From JBBPZA01 sp963797015 (GTDB lineage: Bacteria > Actinomycetota > Thermoleophilia > Solirubrobacterales > Solirubrobacteraceae): 64,000 nucleotides of DNA. The first letter of the stretch is position 1. Each line of letters begins with the position of its first letter. Under the pieces are notes generated by a model that saw nothing but the letters and a program-made list of their open reading frames with translations, searched no databases and had not been told where the DNA came from. This document shows positions 33,683 to 41,939 of the stretch, in pieces. The position numbers and the translations under genes are program-made. The stretch lies in NCBI GenBank assembly GCA_963797015.1, contig CAWCNV010000011.1:62001-126000 (forward strand), read 5' to 3'.

Positions 33683-35260
33683 TTGCGGTCGACGATCCCC
33701 CGCCGGCAGTACTTCCTGCACGCATCGATTAGAGAGGATCGTCTGTTCTACCTCAGCTACATCTTCGCCGAGCTGCGTCGCCGTAAGGGCCGGACGCTGT
33801 TGACGGCCCTCGGCCTGGCGGTGGGAGTCGGACTGGTGGCCACTGTCACCGCGCTGTCGAAGGGCCTCAACAACGCGCAGGACGAGGTGCTAAAGCCTCT
33901 CACCGGCGTTGGTACCGACATGTCGGTCCAGCGACCGCTGAGGGTCAGCGGCTCGGGCAGCAACCAGACCTTCCGGCCGGGGCCGGGCGGCGGGGGCCTG
34001 TCGGCGAGCGAGCAGGAGGAGCTGCGCAGGGAGAACGGCGGCACCCGCTTTGGCCTGCGTAACCGCGCCAAGCCCGGCCAGACGTTCGAGACCGACAACT
34101 TCGTCACCACCGACCTCTCCTTCCCGGAGTCGCAGGCGGACAAGGTCAGCCAACTCGCGGGTGTCGAGGCAGCTGCACCGGCCCTGACGCTCAACCGGCT
34201 GCACGTCTCCGGGAAGGTCCCGAAAAACGCCGGGAACCAGCAAGGCGGCTTCGCCGGCGGCCCGGGCGGCGCGCCGGGCGGTGGCGCGCCGGGTGCCGGC
34301 GGGCCGAACTCGATCACCTTCGATCAGTCGACGATCTCGGGCGTCGCGACGAGCCAGCCCGACCTGGCGCTCGTGACGCCGTCGCAGATCACGTCCGGCA
34401 CCTACTTCAAAGCGGGCGGCAAACGCGACGCGATCCTCTCGACCACCTACGCGCAGCGCAAGAAGCTGAAAGTCGGCGACACGCTCGACATCAAGAAGAA
34501 GACCTACAAGATCATCGGTCTCGCCAAGCTGCCGCTCGGGGGGCAGAGCTCCGACATCTACATCAGGCTCGGGGAACTGCAGGCGCTTTCAGGTCGCAAC
34601 GGACGGGTCAACGTGCTGCGCGTGCGCGCCGACTCCGCCGATGCGGTCGACGCGGTCCAGAAGCGGATCGAGGCGTCGTTCGCCGGCTCGCAGGTGACGA
34701 CGGCGAAGGACCTTGCCGACAAGGTCTCCGGCTCGCTGGTCGACGCCAAGAACCTCTCCAACAAGCTCGGCACCGCGCTCGCGATCGTGGCGCTGGTAGC
34801 GGCGTTCTTGATCGCCGCGCTGCTGACACTCTCGAGCATCAACAAGCGGACTCGCGAGCTCGGCACCTTGAAGGCGATCGGCTGGACGCAGCGGCTGGTC
34901 GTCCGTCAGGTGACGGGCGAGTCGCTCGCCCAAGGCGCGCTTGGCGGCGTGCTCGGCGCCTTGATCGGCATCGCCGGCGCCGCACTGATTACGGCCTTCG
35001 CGCCCCACCTGCACGCGACGGTCGCCGGTGCCACTGGTGGAGGCGGTGGGCCAGGGCCCGGCGGCGGCTTCGGCGGTCCCTTCGGGCAGGGGCAAGTGCA
35101 GTCCGGCTCCAGCACCGTGACGCTGAGCGCTCCGATCGACATCGCGCTGATCCTGTTGGCCGTCGGGCTCGCGCTGGTCGGCGGCCTCGTGTCCGGCGCC
35201 GTTGGCGGTGCGCGGGTCGCACGTCTCCGGCCGGCCGCAGCACTACGCAGTGTGGAGTAA
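33683..35260 (+). CDS. ABC transporter permease (MacB/FtsX-like)
   Basis: About 525 aa: one N-terminal helix (TLLTALGLAVGVGLVATVTALSKG), a large extracytoplasmic MacB-type domain of about 330 residues, and three C-terminal helices with the FtsX motif LSSINKRTRELGTLKAIGWT. Two Gly/Pro-rich insertions are unusual: one in the periplasmic domain (about residues 189-208) and one in the loop between the last helices (about 450-470). The start is unclear: TTG 33683 is the longest; a CTG at 33743 follows AGAGAGG. With the next gene it forms a MacB-type mechanotransmission complex. Confidence 0.88.
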   Translation: MRSTIPRRQYFLHASIREDRLFYLSYIFAELRRRKGRTLLTALGLAVGVGLVATVTALSKGLNNAQDEVLKPLTGVGTDMSVQRPLRVSGSGSNQTFRPGPGGGGLSASEQEELRRENGGTRFGLRNRAKPGQTFETDNFVTTDLSFPESQADKVSQLAGVEAAAPALTLNRLHVSGKVPKNAGNQQGGFAGGPGGAPGGGAPGAGGPNSITFDQSTISGVATSQPDLALVTPSQITSGTYFKAGGKRDAILSTTYAQRKKLKVGDTLDIKKKTYKIIGLAKLPLGGQSSDIYIRLGELQALSGRNGRVNVLRVRADSADAVDAVQKRIEASFAGSQVTTAKDLADKVSGSLVDAKNLSNKLGTALAIVALVAAFLIAALLTLSSINKRTRELGTLKAIGWTQRLVVRQVTGESLAQGALGGVLGALIGIAGAALITAFAPHLHATVAGATGGGGGPGPGGGFGGPFGQGQVQSGSSTVTLSAPIDIALILLAVGLALVGGLVSGAVGGARVARLRPAAALRSVE

Positions 35261-35269
35261 TCCAAACCG

Positions 35270-35980
35270 ATGGTCACGACAAGGAAATACATGTACGAGC
35301 TAGAGAACGTCACCAAGACCTACGGGCAGGGTGATCACGTCGTGCGCGCGGTGGACGGAGTGGACCTCACCGTCGCCGAAGGCGAGTTCCTCGTGATCGC
35401 CGGCGCGAGCGGTTCGGGCAAGACCACGCTGTTGCAACTGCTCGGAGGGCTCGATCGGCCAAGCGGCGGGCGCGTCGTGTTCGAAGAGCGTGACCTGGCC
35501 AAGCTGGGCGACGACGAGCTCGCCCGGCTGCGTCTGCGCACGCTCGGGTTCATCTTCCAGCAGTTCAACCTGATTCCCACCCTCACCGCGCGCCAGAACG
35601 TGGAATTGGCCATGGCTCCGACGGGCATCCGCAAGGAGGAACGCCGTCGACGCGGCGAGTCGCTCCTCGACAGCGTCGGCCTGGCCGCCCGCGCCGAGCA
35701 CCTGCCTTCGATGCTGTCAGGCGGAGAGCAGCAGCGGGTGGCGATCGCACGAGCCCTGGCGAACGAACCGCGCGTGCTACTGGCAGACGAGCCCACCGGC
35801 AACCTCGACACGCGTACCGGCGAGGAGATCGTGAACCTGCTGACCGGCTTGGCCGAAGACCGCAACCAGACCATCATCCTCGTCTCCCACGACAGTGGCA
35901 TCGCCGAGCGCGCGCCGCGCTTGGCGCGCATGCGCGATGGCCACCTCGAGGCAGCCGCGCGCAACGAGGCGACCGCGTGA
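35270..35980 (+). CDS. ABC transporter ATP-binding protein (MacB/LolD type)
   Basis: A 236-aa ATPase with Walker A GASGSGKTT, Q-loop FQQFNLIPTLT, signature LSGGEQQRVAIARAL, Walker B VLLADEPTGNLDT and the H-loop SHDSG. The PTGNLD extension is typical of the MacB/LolD/FtsE subfamily. ATG 35270 or ATG 35291 could be used. It starts 9 bp after the permease and overlaps the lipoprotein gene by 4 nt. Confidence 0.95.
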   Translation: MVTTRKYMYELENVTKTYGQGDHVVRAVDGVDLTVAEGEFLVIAGASGSGKTTLLQLLGGLDRPSGGRVVFEERDLAKLGDDELARLRLRTLGFIFQQFNLIPTLTARQNVELAMAPTGIRKEERRRRGESLLDSVGLAARAEHLPSMLSGGEQQRVAIARALANEPRVLLADEPTGNLDTRTGEEIVNLLTGLAEDRNQTIILVSHDSGIAERAPRLARMRDGHLEAAARNEATA

Positions 35981-36300
35981 GGACGGCGCTCCCGTGCCTC
36001 GCTGCCTGCGCGCTCGCACTCGCGCTCCCGGCCTGCGGCGGCGACAGCACGACAAGCAGCCCGTCCGGCCAGCCTTCGGGCCAGCCGCCGGGCGAAGCCC
36101 AGCGGGCCCAGTTCCAGAAGCTCGCCACGTGCCTACGTAAGAACGGCATCGCGATGCCGCGACCTGGTCAGGGTGGCCGCCCGCCATCGATGAACGGCAG
36201 GATGCAGCAGGCTCTACAGGGGTGCCGCCGCTACCTGCCCAAGGGCGGCGCGCCCCCCGGCGGCTTTGCCCCGCCAGGGGGCTCTGGCAACGGCAGCTAA
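35977..36300 (+). CDS. Exported lipoprotein linked to the ABC exporter
   Basis: A 107-aa protein: signal with lipobox ALPAC (Cys20), Ser/Gly/Pro linker, then a short domain with ATCLRKNGIAMPRPGQ and a second Cys in LQGCRRYLP, and a Gly/Pro-rich tail. The C-L/M-R-x-N-G motif with a downstream Cys recurs in small actinobacterial lipoproteins next to ABC exporters and probably forms a disulfide. GTG 35977 overlaps the ATPase stop (GTGA), so translation is coupled. It is probably an extracytoplasmic accessory protein; inferred. Confidence 0.75.
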   Translation: MRTALPCLAACALALALPACGGDSTTSSPSGQPSGQPPGEAQRAQFQKLATCLRKNGIAMPRPGQGGRPPSMNGRMQQALQGCRRYLPKGGAPPGGFAPPGGSGNGS

Positions 36301-36789
36301 GCGCGGCGGCCGGCTACCACCCCCTACGCATTCGGCTTCGATGACGAGATCCATAGGAGCTCGATAAGCGCCTCGAGGTCGGCTCGAGGGTTCGCACGTT
36401 GTCCGATCTCCCCACTTGCTGAGCCAAACTTCGCTTGGCTACTGGCATCGCGACGAGGTGTAGGTTGGGAGAGTGGGATGCCTTCCCGCCGTTGAGAGCC
36501 GCCTAACGCCGCTGGGCCGCTGGTACTACTGGCGCATCACTGGCGCATGAAGGACGCGGGCGATGACCCCGGGCCACCCTTCACGGTGCGCGGGACTCCT
36601 GAGGCCTCCTGGGACGTACCGGCTGAACGTCGAGCGGTCCGCGCGGTCACGACCGGTACGATCGCGTACTGATCCCGCCCACTCGAGCGAACCCTTTGCC
36701 GTCCACCCGCGTATGACCCCCTCGACACGGTCCCGGCCTCAACCCGAACCCGCCCGAGAGCGTGCCCTCGGGTACATGGAGGCAACGCA
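36301..36789. other. Intergenic region with repeat D
   Basis: About 490 bp between the exporter lipoprotein and the cupredoxin gene. Repeat copy D is at 36370-36414; near 36530 a short direct repeat of ACTGGCGCAT is visible. No gene is supported. Confidence 0.5.
36370..36414 (+). repeat. Dispersed repeat, copy D
   Basis: CCTCGAGGTCGGCTCGAGGG then TTCGCACGTTGTCCGATCTC; one C shorter than the other copies in the TCCCGA block. Confidence 0.75.
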
Positions 36790-37230
36790 ATGAAGCGGAT
36801 CCCAGCCCTCGTCCCCCTAGTCGTCCTCGTGGTGGCTGCGCTCGCCGTCGCCGGCTGCGGCAGCAGCAACAACAGCAGCTCAAGCTCGACCGCGCCGGCG
36901 ACCACCGCGAGCACCCCCGCGAAGCCAGCCGGCGCGAAGGGTGGTGGCAGCACGCTGAAGGTCTCCGCCGACCCGAGTGGGCAGCTCAAGTTCACCACGA
37001 CCTCGCTCAGCGCGAAGGCCGGCAAGGTCACGATCGACATGTCAAACCCCGCGTCGATCCCGCACGGCATCTCCGTCGAGGGCAACGGCGTCGACAAGAC
37101 CGGAACCACGGTCAATCAGGGCGGCACCGCGACGGTCACAGCGACGCTCAAGCCCGGCAAGTACACCTTCTACTGCCCCGTGCCCGGCCACAAGGCCGCC
37201 GGCATGACTGGCACGCTCACCGTCACGTGA
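36790..37230 (+). CDS. Cupredoxin (plastocyanin-like) lipoprotein
   Basis: A 146-aa exported blue-copper protein. Lipobox Cys23 (AVAGC) anchors it; a Ser/Thr/Ala linker leads to the cupredoxin fold with type I copper ligands His92 (PHGISVEG), Cys129, His134 and Met139 (YCPVPGHKAAGM). It should carry electrons outside the membrane, perhaps toward a terminal oxidase. ATG 36790 follows GGAGGCA by about 5 nt. A terminator follows immediately, so it is a single-gene unit. Confidence 0.93.
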   Translation: MKRIPALVPLVVLVVAALAVAGCGSSNNSSSSSTAPATTASTPAKPAGAKGGGSTLKVSADPSGQLKFTTTSLSAKAGKVTIDMSNPASIPHGISVEGNGVDKTGTTVNQGGTATVTATLKPGKYTFYCPVPGHKAAGMTGTLTVT

Positions 37231-37233
37231 CCC

Positions 37234-37268
37234 GGCCCACGGCGCCGTGGGGCGGCGGGCCCGTTTTT
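37234..37268 (+). terminator. Rho-independent terminator of cupredoxin gene
   Basis: CCCACGGC/GCCGTGGG forms a perfect 8-bp palindrome, alternatively GGCCC...GGGCC closes a longer stem; both are followed by TTTTT at 37264-37268, four bases after the stop codon region. Confidence 0.8.
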
Positions 37269-37390
37269 GCGACGGCCCTGGCCGGATAGCCCCTGGCGGC
37301 CGGGGTACGCCCGCGCGAACGCCTCCCGCGCGGCGGATCGTGGGCTCGGTCCGCGCGGAGGCTGGCGCGCACGCTCGCACGCGATCCGGT

Positions 37391-38752
37391 CTATCTGATG
37401 ATCAAGCGGCCGACCACGCCGATCCGCCGGCCCGGGCAGGCGCTCGTCTTGGCACAGTGGAAACCGGCCCAGACGGTCCCATGGGATCCGATGGCCGCGC
37501 CGCCATAGAAGAAGCGGTCCCCGAACGTCTCGCTGTCGGCGCCGTTCACGAGCGGCTGCGACGGATCGTTCACCGAGGCGCTCCAGAAGCGCGGCCGCCG
37601 GCCGATTGCGTTGCGCGTCACGGTGATGTAGCCGTTGAAGCGGGCGCCGTCGGTCGTGCCCAGGTAGGACAACGCGACCTCTCCGCGCTTGCGCACCGCG
37701 ACCGCCACCCGGCGGACCATCCGCACGCCGGGCGCGGCGACCATGGCCGGCGCACTCCAGCTCGCGCCGCGGTCGCTGGAAGTCGTGAGGTAGGGCAGGC
37801 CGCCCGGGCCGCGATAGGCGAAGTACAGGTCGCCGTGGCGCCCGGCGACGGTCCCGGTCGTGTAAATGTCCTGGAGACCGTCGGCGATGCGGGGACGAAA
37901 GCGCCAGGTCGCGCCCTCGTCGCGGCTGACCGCGAGGCCGAGCCTGCCGCACAGGACGGTCGGGAAGTAGAGCACGCCGTCGGAGCCCACAACGCCCGGG
38001 CGCGAGGGGTGGCGTTCCGCGCAGCCCGGCGGCTGCGGTGGGTCTGAGAAGCCGCCGGTGAAGGCAAACGTCTGGCCGCCGTCGAGCGACCTGTAGCACC
38101 ACAGCTTGCTGGGCGCGGTATCGATCTCGTTGGCGCAGTAGTAGACGACGTGCGGATAGCCGACGGGCCGCGCTCCGCCGGCCGGGGCCGGACCCTCGAT
38201 CAGCTTCTCGCCGCCTTGGGAAGGACAGGGCACGCCGGCGCCAGTGCGCCAGTGGTCGCCGTCGTCATCGCTCCAGGACACCCGCGCGCCGCACAGACGC
38301 GGCGGCGTCGTGACGAACCAGATACGAGACATCCGCGGATCGATGCTCATCCAGGGCGGTACGAGGCCGCCCGTCGTCGGTCCGCCGGAGCCGAGCTTGG
38401 TCCATGTCGCGCCGAGGTCGCGCGAACGCATGACCCACTCGGGTCCCTGCACCGTGTTCTGGGGCGGCGGCGAGTTGTTCTCGAGCAGTGGCGCGTAGAA
38501 GACTGAGCCGAAGCGGCTCACCGCGACCGACGCCGCCTCGCTCGTCGTACCAACGAACGTCTCGCACGGAACCGGCGCTGAGCGACGGCCGCCGGGCGCG
38601 CGGACGCCGCCGCTGTAGTGGGCTACGGCGGGCCGCGTCCGATCGCAGCCGAGTCCCTTCGGACGCTTTCTCGCCAGCGCGGTCGGCGCGTTCGAGCCCG
38701 CCACGGCAAGGAGCGCCACCAGCAGCGCACACCCGCGGATGCCGATAGCCAC
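37391..38752 (-). CDS. Secreted Asp-box (BNR/sialidase-like) beta-propeller protein
   Basis: A 453-aa exported protein with signal peptide (CALLVALLAVAGSNAPTALA) and five Asp-box turns: SRDLGATW, SDDDGDHW, SLDGGQTF, SRDEGATW and SSDRGASW, the signature of six-bladed sialidase-type propellers. It lacks an obvious sialidase catalytic Arg triad, so it may bind rather than cleave glycans. Several Cys pairs are present. GTG start at 38752; convergent with the cupredoxin gene. It is 23 bp downstream of the SnoaL-like gene. Confidence 0.82.
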   Translation of the reverse strand: MAIGIRGCALLVALLAVAGSNAPTALARKRPKGLGCDRTRPAVAHYSGGVRAPGGRRSAPVPCETFVGTTSEAASVAVSRFGSVFYAPLLENNSPPPQNTVQGPEWVMRSRDLGATWTKLGSGGPTTGGLVPPWMSIDPRMSRIWFVTTPPRLCGARVSWSDDDGDHWRTGAGVPCPSQGGEKLIEGPAPAGGARPVGYPHVVYYCANEIDTAPSKLWCYRSLDGGQTFAFTGGFSDPPQPPGCAERHPSRPGVVGSDGVLYFPTVLCGRLGLAVSRDEGATWRFRPRIADGLQDIYTTGTVAGRHGDLYFAYRGPGGLPYLTTSSDRGASWSAPAMVAAPGVRMVRRVAVAVRKRGEVALSYLGTTDGARFNGYITVTRNAIGRRPRFWSASVNDPSQPLVNGADSETFGDRFFYGGAAIGSHGTVWAGFHCAKTSACPGRRIGVVGRLIIR

Positions 38753-38775
38753 GCGTCAATCGTACTCTTGGGGCA

Positions 38776-39198
38776 CTAAGCGGCCGGGGCCTGCGGGCTG
38801 CCCTCGAGCTCCTTCACAGCCAGATCGAAGGTGGGGAACGCCAGGAACTCGACGATCTTGAGGTTCCGGAAGCGCACGAGGTGGCCGGCCTCAATTCCCT
38901 CCACATCAAGCCCGCTCTCGCGCCCGCGCCCGCTGAGCCAGATCTGCGCGACCACGTCCTCGCCGCGCACGTGGCTCTTCCCGACCTCGAGCTGAAGGGA
39001 CTCCCAGGCCTCGGTCGCAGCTTGCCAGAACTCGACGATCTCCCGGTGTCCGACGTAGCGGTCGCGCATTCCGGGGAACACACCGCTCGGTCGGTACGAG
39101 CCCTGCGGATCGAAGTACTGAGGAATGCACTCGAGGCGCCCCTCGACGAAGGCGTCGTAGATGTCGAAGAGCAGAACGAGTTCCGGGCTCGAGCCCAT
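38776..39198 (-). CDS. SnoaL-like (NTF2 fold) protein
   Basis: A 140-aa protein: LLFDIYDAFVEGRLECIPQYFD, YVGHREIVEFWQAATEAWESL, EDVVAQIWLSGRGRESG and LVRFRNLKIVEFLAFPTFDLAV. This is the common ester-cyclase/limonene-epoxide-hydrolase-like pattern with no assigned substrate. A similar protein is encoded at 44174-44599. ATG 39198. Confidence 0.78.
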   Translation of the reverse strand: MGSSPELVLLFDIYDAFVEGRLECIPQYFDPQGSYRPSGVFPGMRDRYVGHREIVEFWQAATEAWESLQLEVGKSHVRGEDVVAQIWLSGRGRESGLDVEGIEAGHLVRFRNLKIVEFLAFPTFDLAVKELEGSPQAPAA

Positions 39199-39604
39199 TG
39201 AGTGGAGCCTAGCCTCACTCGAACCGGCGCCTATAGGGTCGGCTGATGCGGCGATCTGACGGTCGAGGACGACCGCCGCCAGGTCGCCGGGCTGTCCGCT
39301 GACATCCTCATTCCTGATCCCGCACGCGCTGCACGCTCGCCCCGCAAGAGACGACCCGCGTTGCGCCCCTGGCCAGCGTCCTCAAGGTCGTAGGCGGCTC
39401 CGAAGACGAGCGTCCGGATGGCTGACTCGCTGGCAAGCGGATCGTGATTCGCAAGAAACCATCGACTGCGGCGGCCCGCGCCCCGCACCGCCGGCTGGGG
39501 CCAGCCGTAGTCTGCCGCAATCCGCGTGTCTGGTTTCACCGATGGCGCGTGGGTTGGATGCAAGCGACCATGTCGGTTTCGGCATCGAGATAGCGCTTGA
39601 GGTG
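39199..39604. other. Intergenic region, no clear gene
   Basis: A minus-strand frame from GTG 39540 to 39231 (about 103 codons, with ESAIRTLVFGAAYDLED) is open, but I see no family pattern, no ribosome site and no conserved partner. I leave it uncalled. Confidence 0.4.
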
Positions 39605-41206
39605 ATGACGGAGCAGCGAGGGCCCAGGGCAGGCGGTCGCACAAGGCATCGGGGACTGGGTCTTGCCGGCGCGGTGCTCGGCGGCATCGTCGCCTATGAC
39701 CTTGCGCAGCGCCGCCACGCGATTCTGCGCAACTTCCCCATCGCGGGGCATTTCCGCTATCTGCTGGAGGCCCTTGGCCCCGAGTTGCGACAGTACATCG
39801 TCACGTCCAACAACGATGAGCGCCCGTTCTCGCGGGACCAGCGCCGATGGGTCGAGGCGTCCTCAAGGCGCGAGCGCAACACGTTCGGCTTTGGCACCGA
39901 TGACGAGGTCGAAGCCGTCGACAACCTGCTGATCGTCAAGCACTCGCCGTTTCCCGCCGCGGCACCCGGTGAAGGCGAGCCGGGCGGGCCACCGGACTAC
40001 GGGCTTCCCGCCGGGAAAGTGCTGGGCGGCGCACACGGACGCGCCCGCGCGTTTCGGCCGGAGTCGGTGGTGAACATCTCGGGCATGAGCTACGGGGCGC
40101 TCTCGGAGCCCGCCGTCGAGGCCATGAACCGCGGTGCAGCAGCGTCGGGGTGCCTTCACAACACGGGTGAGGGCGGACTCGCGCCGCCGCACCGGCACGG
40201 CGGACATCTGGTCTTCCAGATCGGGACCGGCTACTTCGGATGCCGCAACGAGCGGGGCGGTTTCAGTCTCGGCAAACTCAGCGAACGACTCGATGAGGCG
40301 CCTGTGCGCGCCCTCGAGGTCAAGCTCTCACAGGGGGCCAAGCCGGGCCTCGGCGGGCTCTTGCCCGCGCGTAAGGTGAGCCGGGAGATCGCCGCCATCC
40401 GCGGCGTCGCGCCCGACGAGGATTGTGTCAGCCCCCCGGCCCACTCTGCCTTCCGCAACGTGGAGGAGCTGATCGAGTTCGTGGAGATGCTCGCCGCCGA
40501 GACAGGCCTGCCGGTGGGCATCAAGTCGGCCGTCGGCGAGGGCGACTTCTGGGAGGAGCTCGCTGACCGCATGTCGGCGACGGGCGGCGGCCCGGACTTC
40601 ATCAGCGTCGACGGCGGCGAGGGGGGAACCGGCGCCGGGCCCCTGGCCTTCTCGGATCACGTCGCCTTGCCGTTCAAGGTCGGGTTCGCGCGCGTGTACT
40701 CCACCTTTGCCCGAGCCGCCCTGGCCGACGACATAGTGTTCATCGGTGCCGGCCGCCTGGGGTTCCCCGACTCTGCGCTGTTCGCCTTCGCACTCGGCTG
40801 CGACATGGTCAGCGTCGGCCGTGAGGCGATGCTCGCGGCGGGTTGCATCCAGGCGATGCGCTGCCACACCGGCCGCTGTCCGACCGGTGTCGCCACCCAG
40901 TCGCGCTGGTTGATGCACGGCCTCGACCCGCAGGTCAAGTCCCATCGGGTGGCCAACTACGTCGCGACTCTCCGCGCCGAGCTCCTAGCCCTCGCGCGCT
41001 CGTGCGGCGTCGTTCACCCGGCCCTCGTGACCCCGGACCACATCGAGATCGTCGGCGAGCGCTACAGCGCCACGCGCGTGGCCGACGTGTTCGGCTACGA
41101 ATCCGACTGGCCCCTCCTCTCCGCAGCCCGACGGGCCGAAATCGAATCGCTCTCCCACGCCTCGCCGCCGCACCCATCTGCGGTCCCGCCGGTCGGGCGA
41201 CCGTAG
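39605..41206 (+). CDS. GltB-like FMN-binding glutamate synthase family protein
   Basis: About 533 aa of the glutamate-synthase central/FMN domain type, without the amidotransferase domain. An N-terminal hydrophobic helix (GLGLAGAVLGGIVAYDLA) precedes FRYLLEALGPELRQY. The barrel has VNISGMSYGALS, LHNTGEGGLAP, PDFISVDGGEGGTGAGPLAF and the iron-sulfur motif MRCHTGRCPTGVATQ. Family members of this membrane-anchored type have poorly defined substrates. ATG 39605 chosen; ATG 39542 is also in frame. A strong hairpin lies 40 bp after the stop. Confidence 0.88.
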   Translation: MTEQRGPRAGGRTRHRGLGLAGAVLGGIVAYDLAQRRHAILRNFPIAGHFRYLLEALGPELRQYIVTSNNDERPFSRDQRRWVEASSRRERNTFGFGTDDEVEAVDNLLIVKHSPFPAAAPGEGEPGGPPDYGLPAGKVLGGAHGRARAFRPESVVNISGMSYGALSEPAVEAMNRGAAASGCLHNTGEGGLAPPHRHGGHLVFQIGTGYFGCRNERGGFSLGKLSERLDEAPVRALEVKLSQGAKPGLGGLLPARKVSREIAAIRGVAPDEDCVSPPAHSAFRNVEELIEFVEMLAAETGLPVGIKSAVGEGDFWEELADRMSATGGGPDFISVDGGEGGTGAGPLAFSDHVALPFKVGFARVYSTFARAALADDIVFIGAGRLGFPDSALFAFALGCDMVSVGREAMLAAGCIQAMRCHTGRCPTGVATQSRWLMHGLDPQVKSHRVANYVATLRAELLALARSCGVVHPALVTPDHIEIVGERYSATRVADVFGYESDWPLLSAARRAEIESLSHASPPHPSAVPPVGRP

Positions 41207-41246
41207 CGACCGCAACACCGGTCATATCAGCGCCGCGTCGGCCCGT

Positions 41247-41278
41247 GCGCCGAGCCCAGCTCGGCTCGGGCTCGGCGC
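41247..41278 (+). terminator. Perfect 11-bp hairpin after GltB-like gene
   Basis: GCGCCGAGCCC and GGGCTCGGCGC are exact inverted repeats around AGCTCGGCTC. Position downstream of the GltB-like gene suggests a terminator, though no T-run follows. Confidence 0.6.
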
Positions 41279-41387
41279 TGGGCGTCAGTGGCGCCTGAGC
41301 GAGCTGCGCTCGCTGGCTAACGAAGGGACGGCTTACCGTGCCGAGCTGGCAGAAGGCACCGGTGCGGCGCGGTAATACGCTCCGGGC

Positions 41388-41804
41388 ATGGATATTCAAT
41401 TCATTGCCAGCATCGCGGTGATCACGCCGGATCCGCAGAAGAGCCGCGAGCTGTTCATCGATGCGTTGGGTCTCCCGCTCGAGGCGAGTCCCGGCAGCGA
41501 CTACTTCCACAGCGAGCTGGTCGAGGGCAGCAAGCATTTCGGGGTGTGGCCGCTGTCGGAGGCCGCTCAGGCGTGCTTCGGAGCACCGAACTGGCCGGCG
41601 GATCGCACCGTCCCGCAGATGAGCCTTGAGTTCGAGGTGCACGACGCGGACGCTGTTCAGTCCGCCGCCGAGGAATTACGCCGGCGGGGATTTACTCTGC
41701 TGCACGACCGGCGCAAGGAGCCGTGGGGCCAAACGGTGGCTCGGCTTCAATCGCACGAAGGCTCGATCATCGGGATCTCGTTCGCGCCCTCGCTGCACGA
41801 CTGA
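41388..41804 (+). CDS. Glyoxalase/VOC family protein
   Basis: A 138-aa single-module VOC protein: ASIAVITPDPQKSRELFIDALGLP, SLEFEVHDADAVQSAAEELRRRG, LLHDRRKEPWGQTVARLQSHEG. Metal ligands are not all evident, so it may be a binding protein rather than an enzyme. ATG 41388, no strong ribosome site. Confidence 0.8.
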   Translation: MDIQFIASIAVITPDPQKSRELFIDALGLPLEASPGSDYFHSELVEGSKHFGVWPLSEAAQACFGAPNWPADRTVPQMSLEFEVHDADAVQSAAEELRRRGFTLLHDRRKEPWGQTVARLQSHEGSIIGISFAPSLHD

Positions 41805-41939
41805 CCGATTACGAACCACCGTCGTGGCGCAGGCCGCGAGCGTCGGGGCACTGCCGACCACGAACCTGCTCCGCGCGGAAGGCAGAACTCTCACGACGGT
41901 CCGAACCGCTGGATGCGGGACCGGAGGTAGTGTGGCCCG

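Noticed and set aside
36537..37115. 192-codon minus-strand frame over the cupredoxin gene
   Set aside because: Antisense shadow; the plus-strand frame has all four copper ligands.
39231..39540. 103-codon minus-strand frame between SnoaL-like and GltB-like genes
   Set aside because: Open but without domain, signal or ribosome site.
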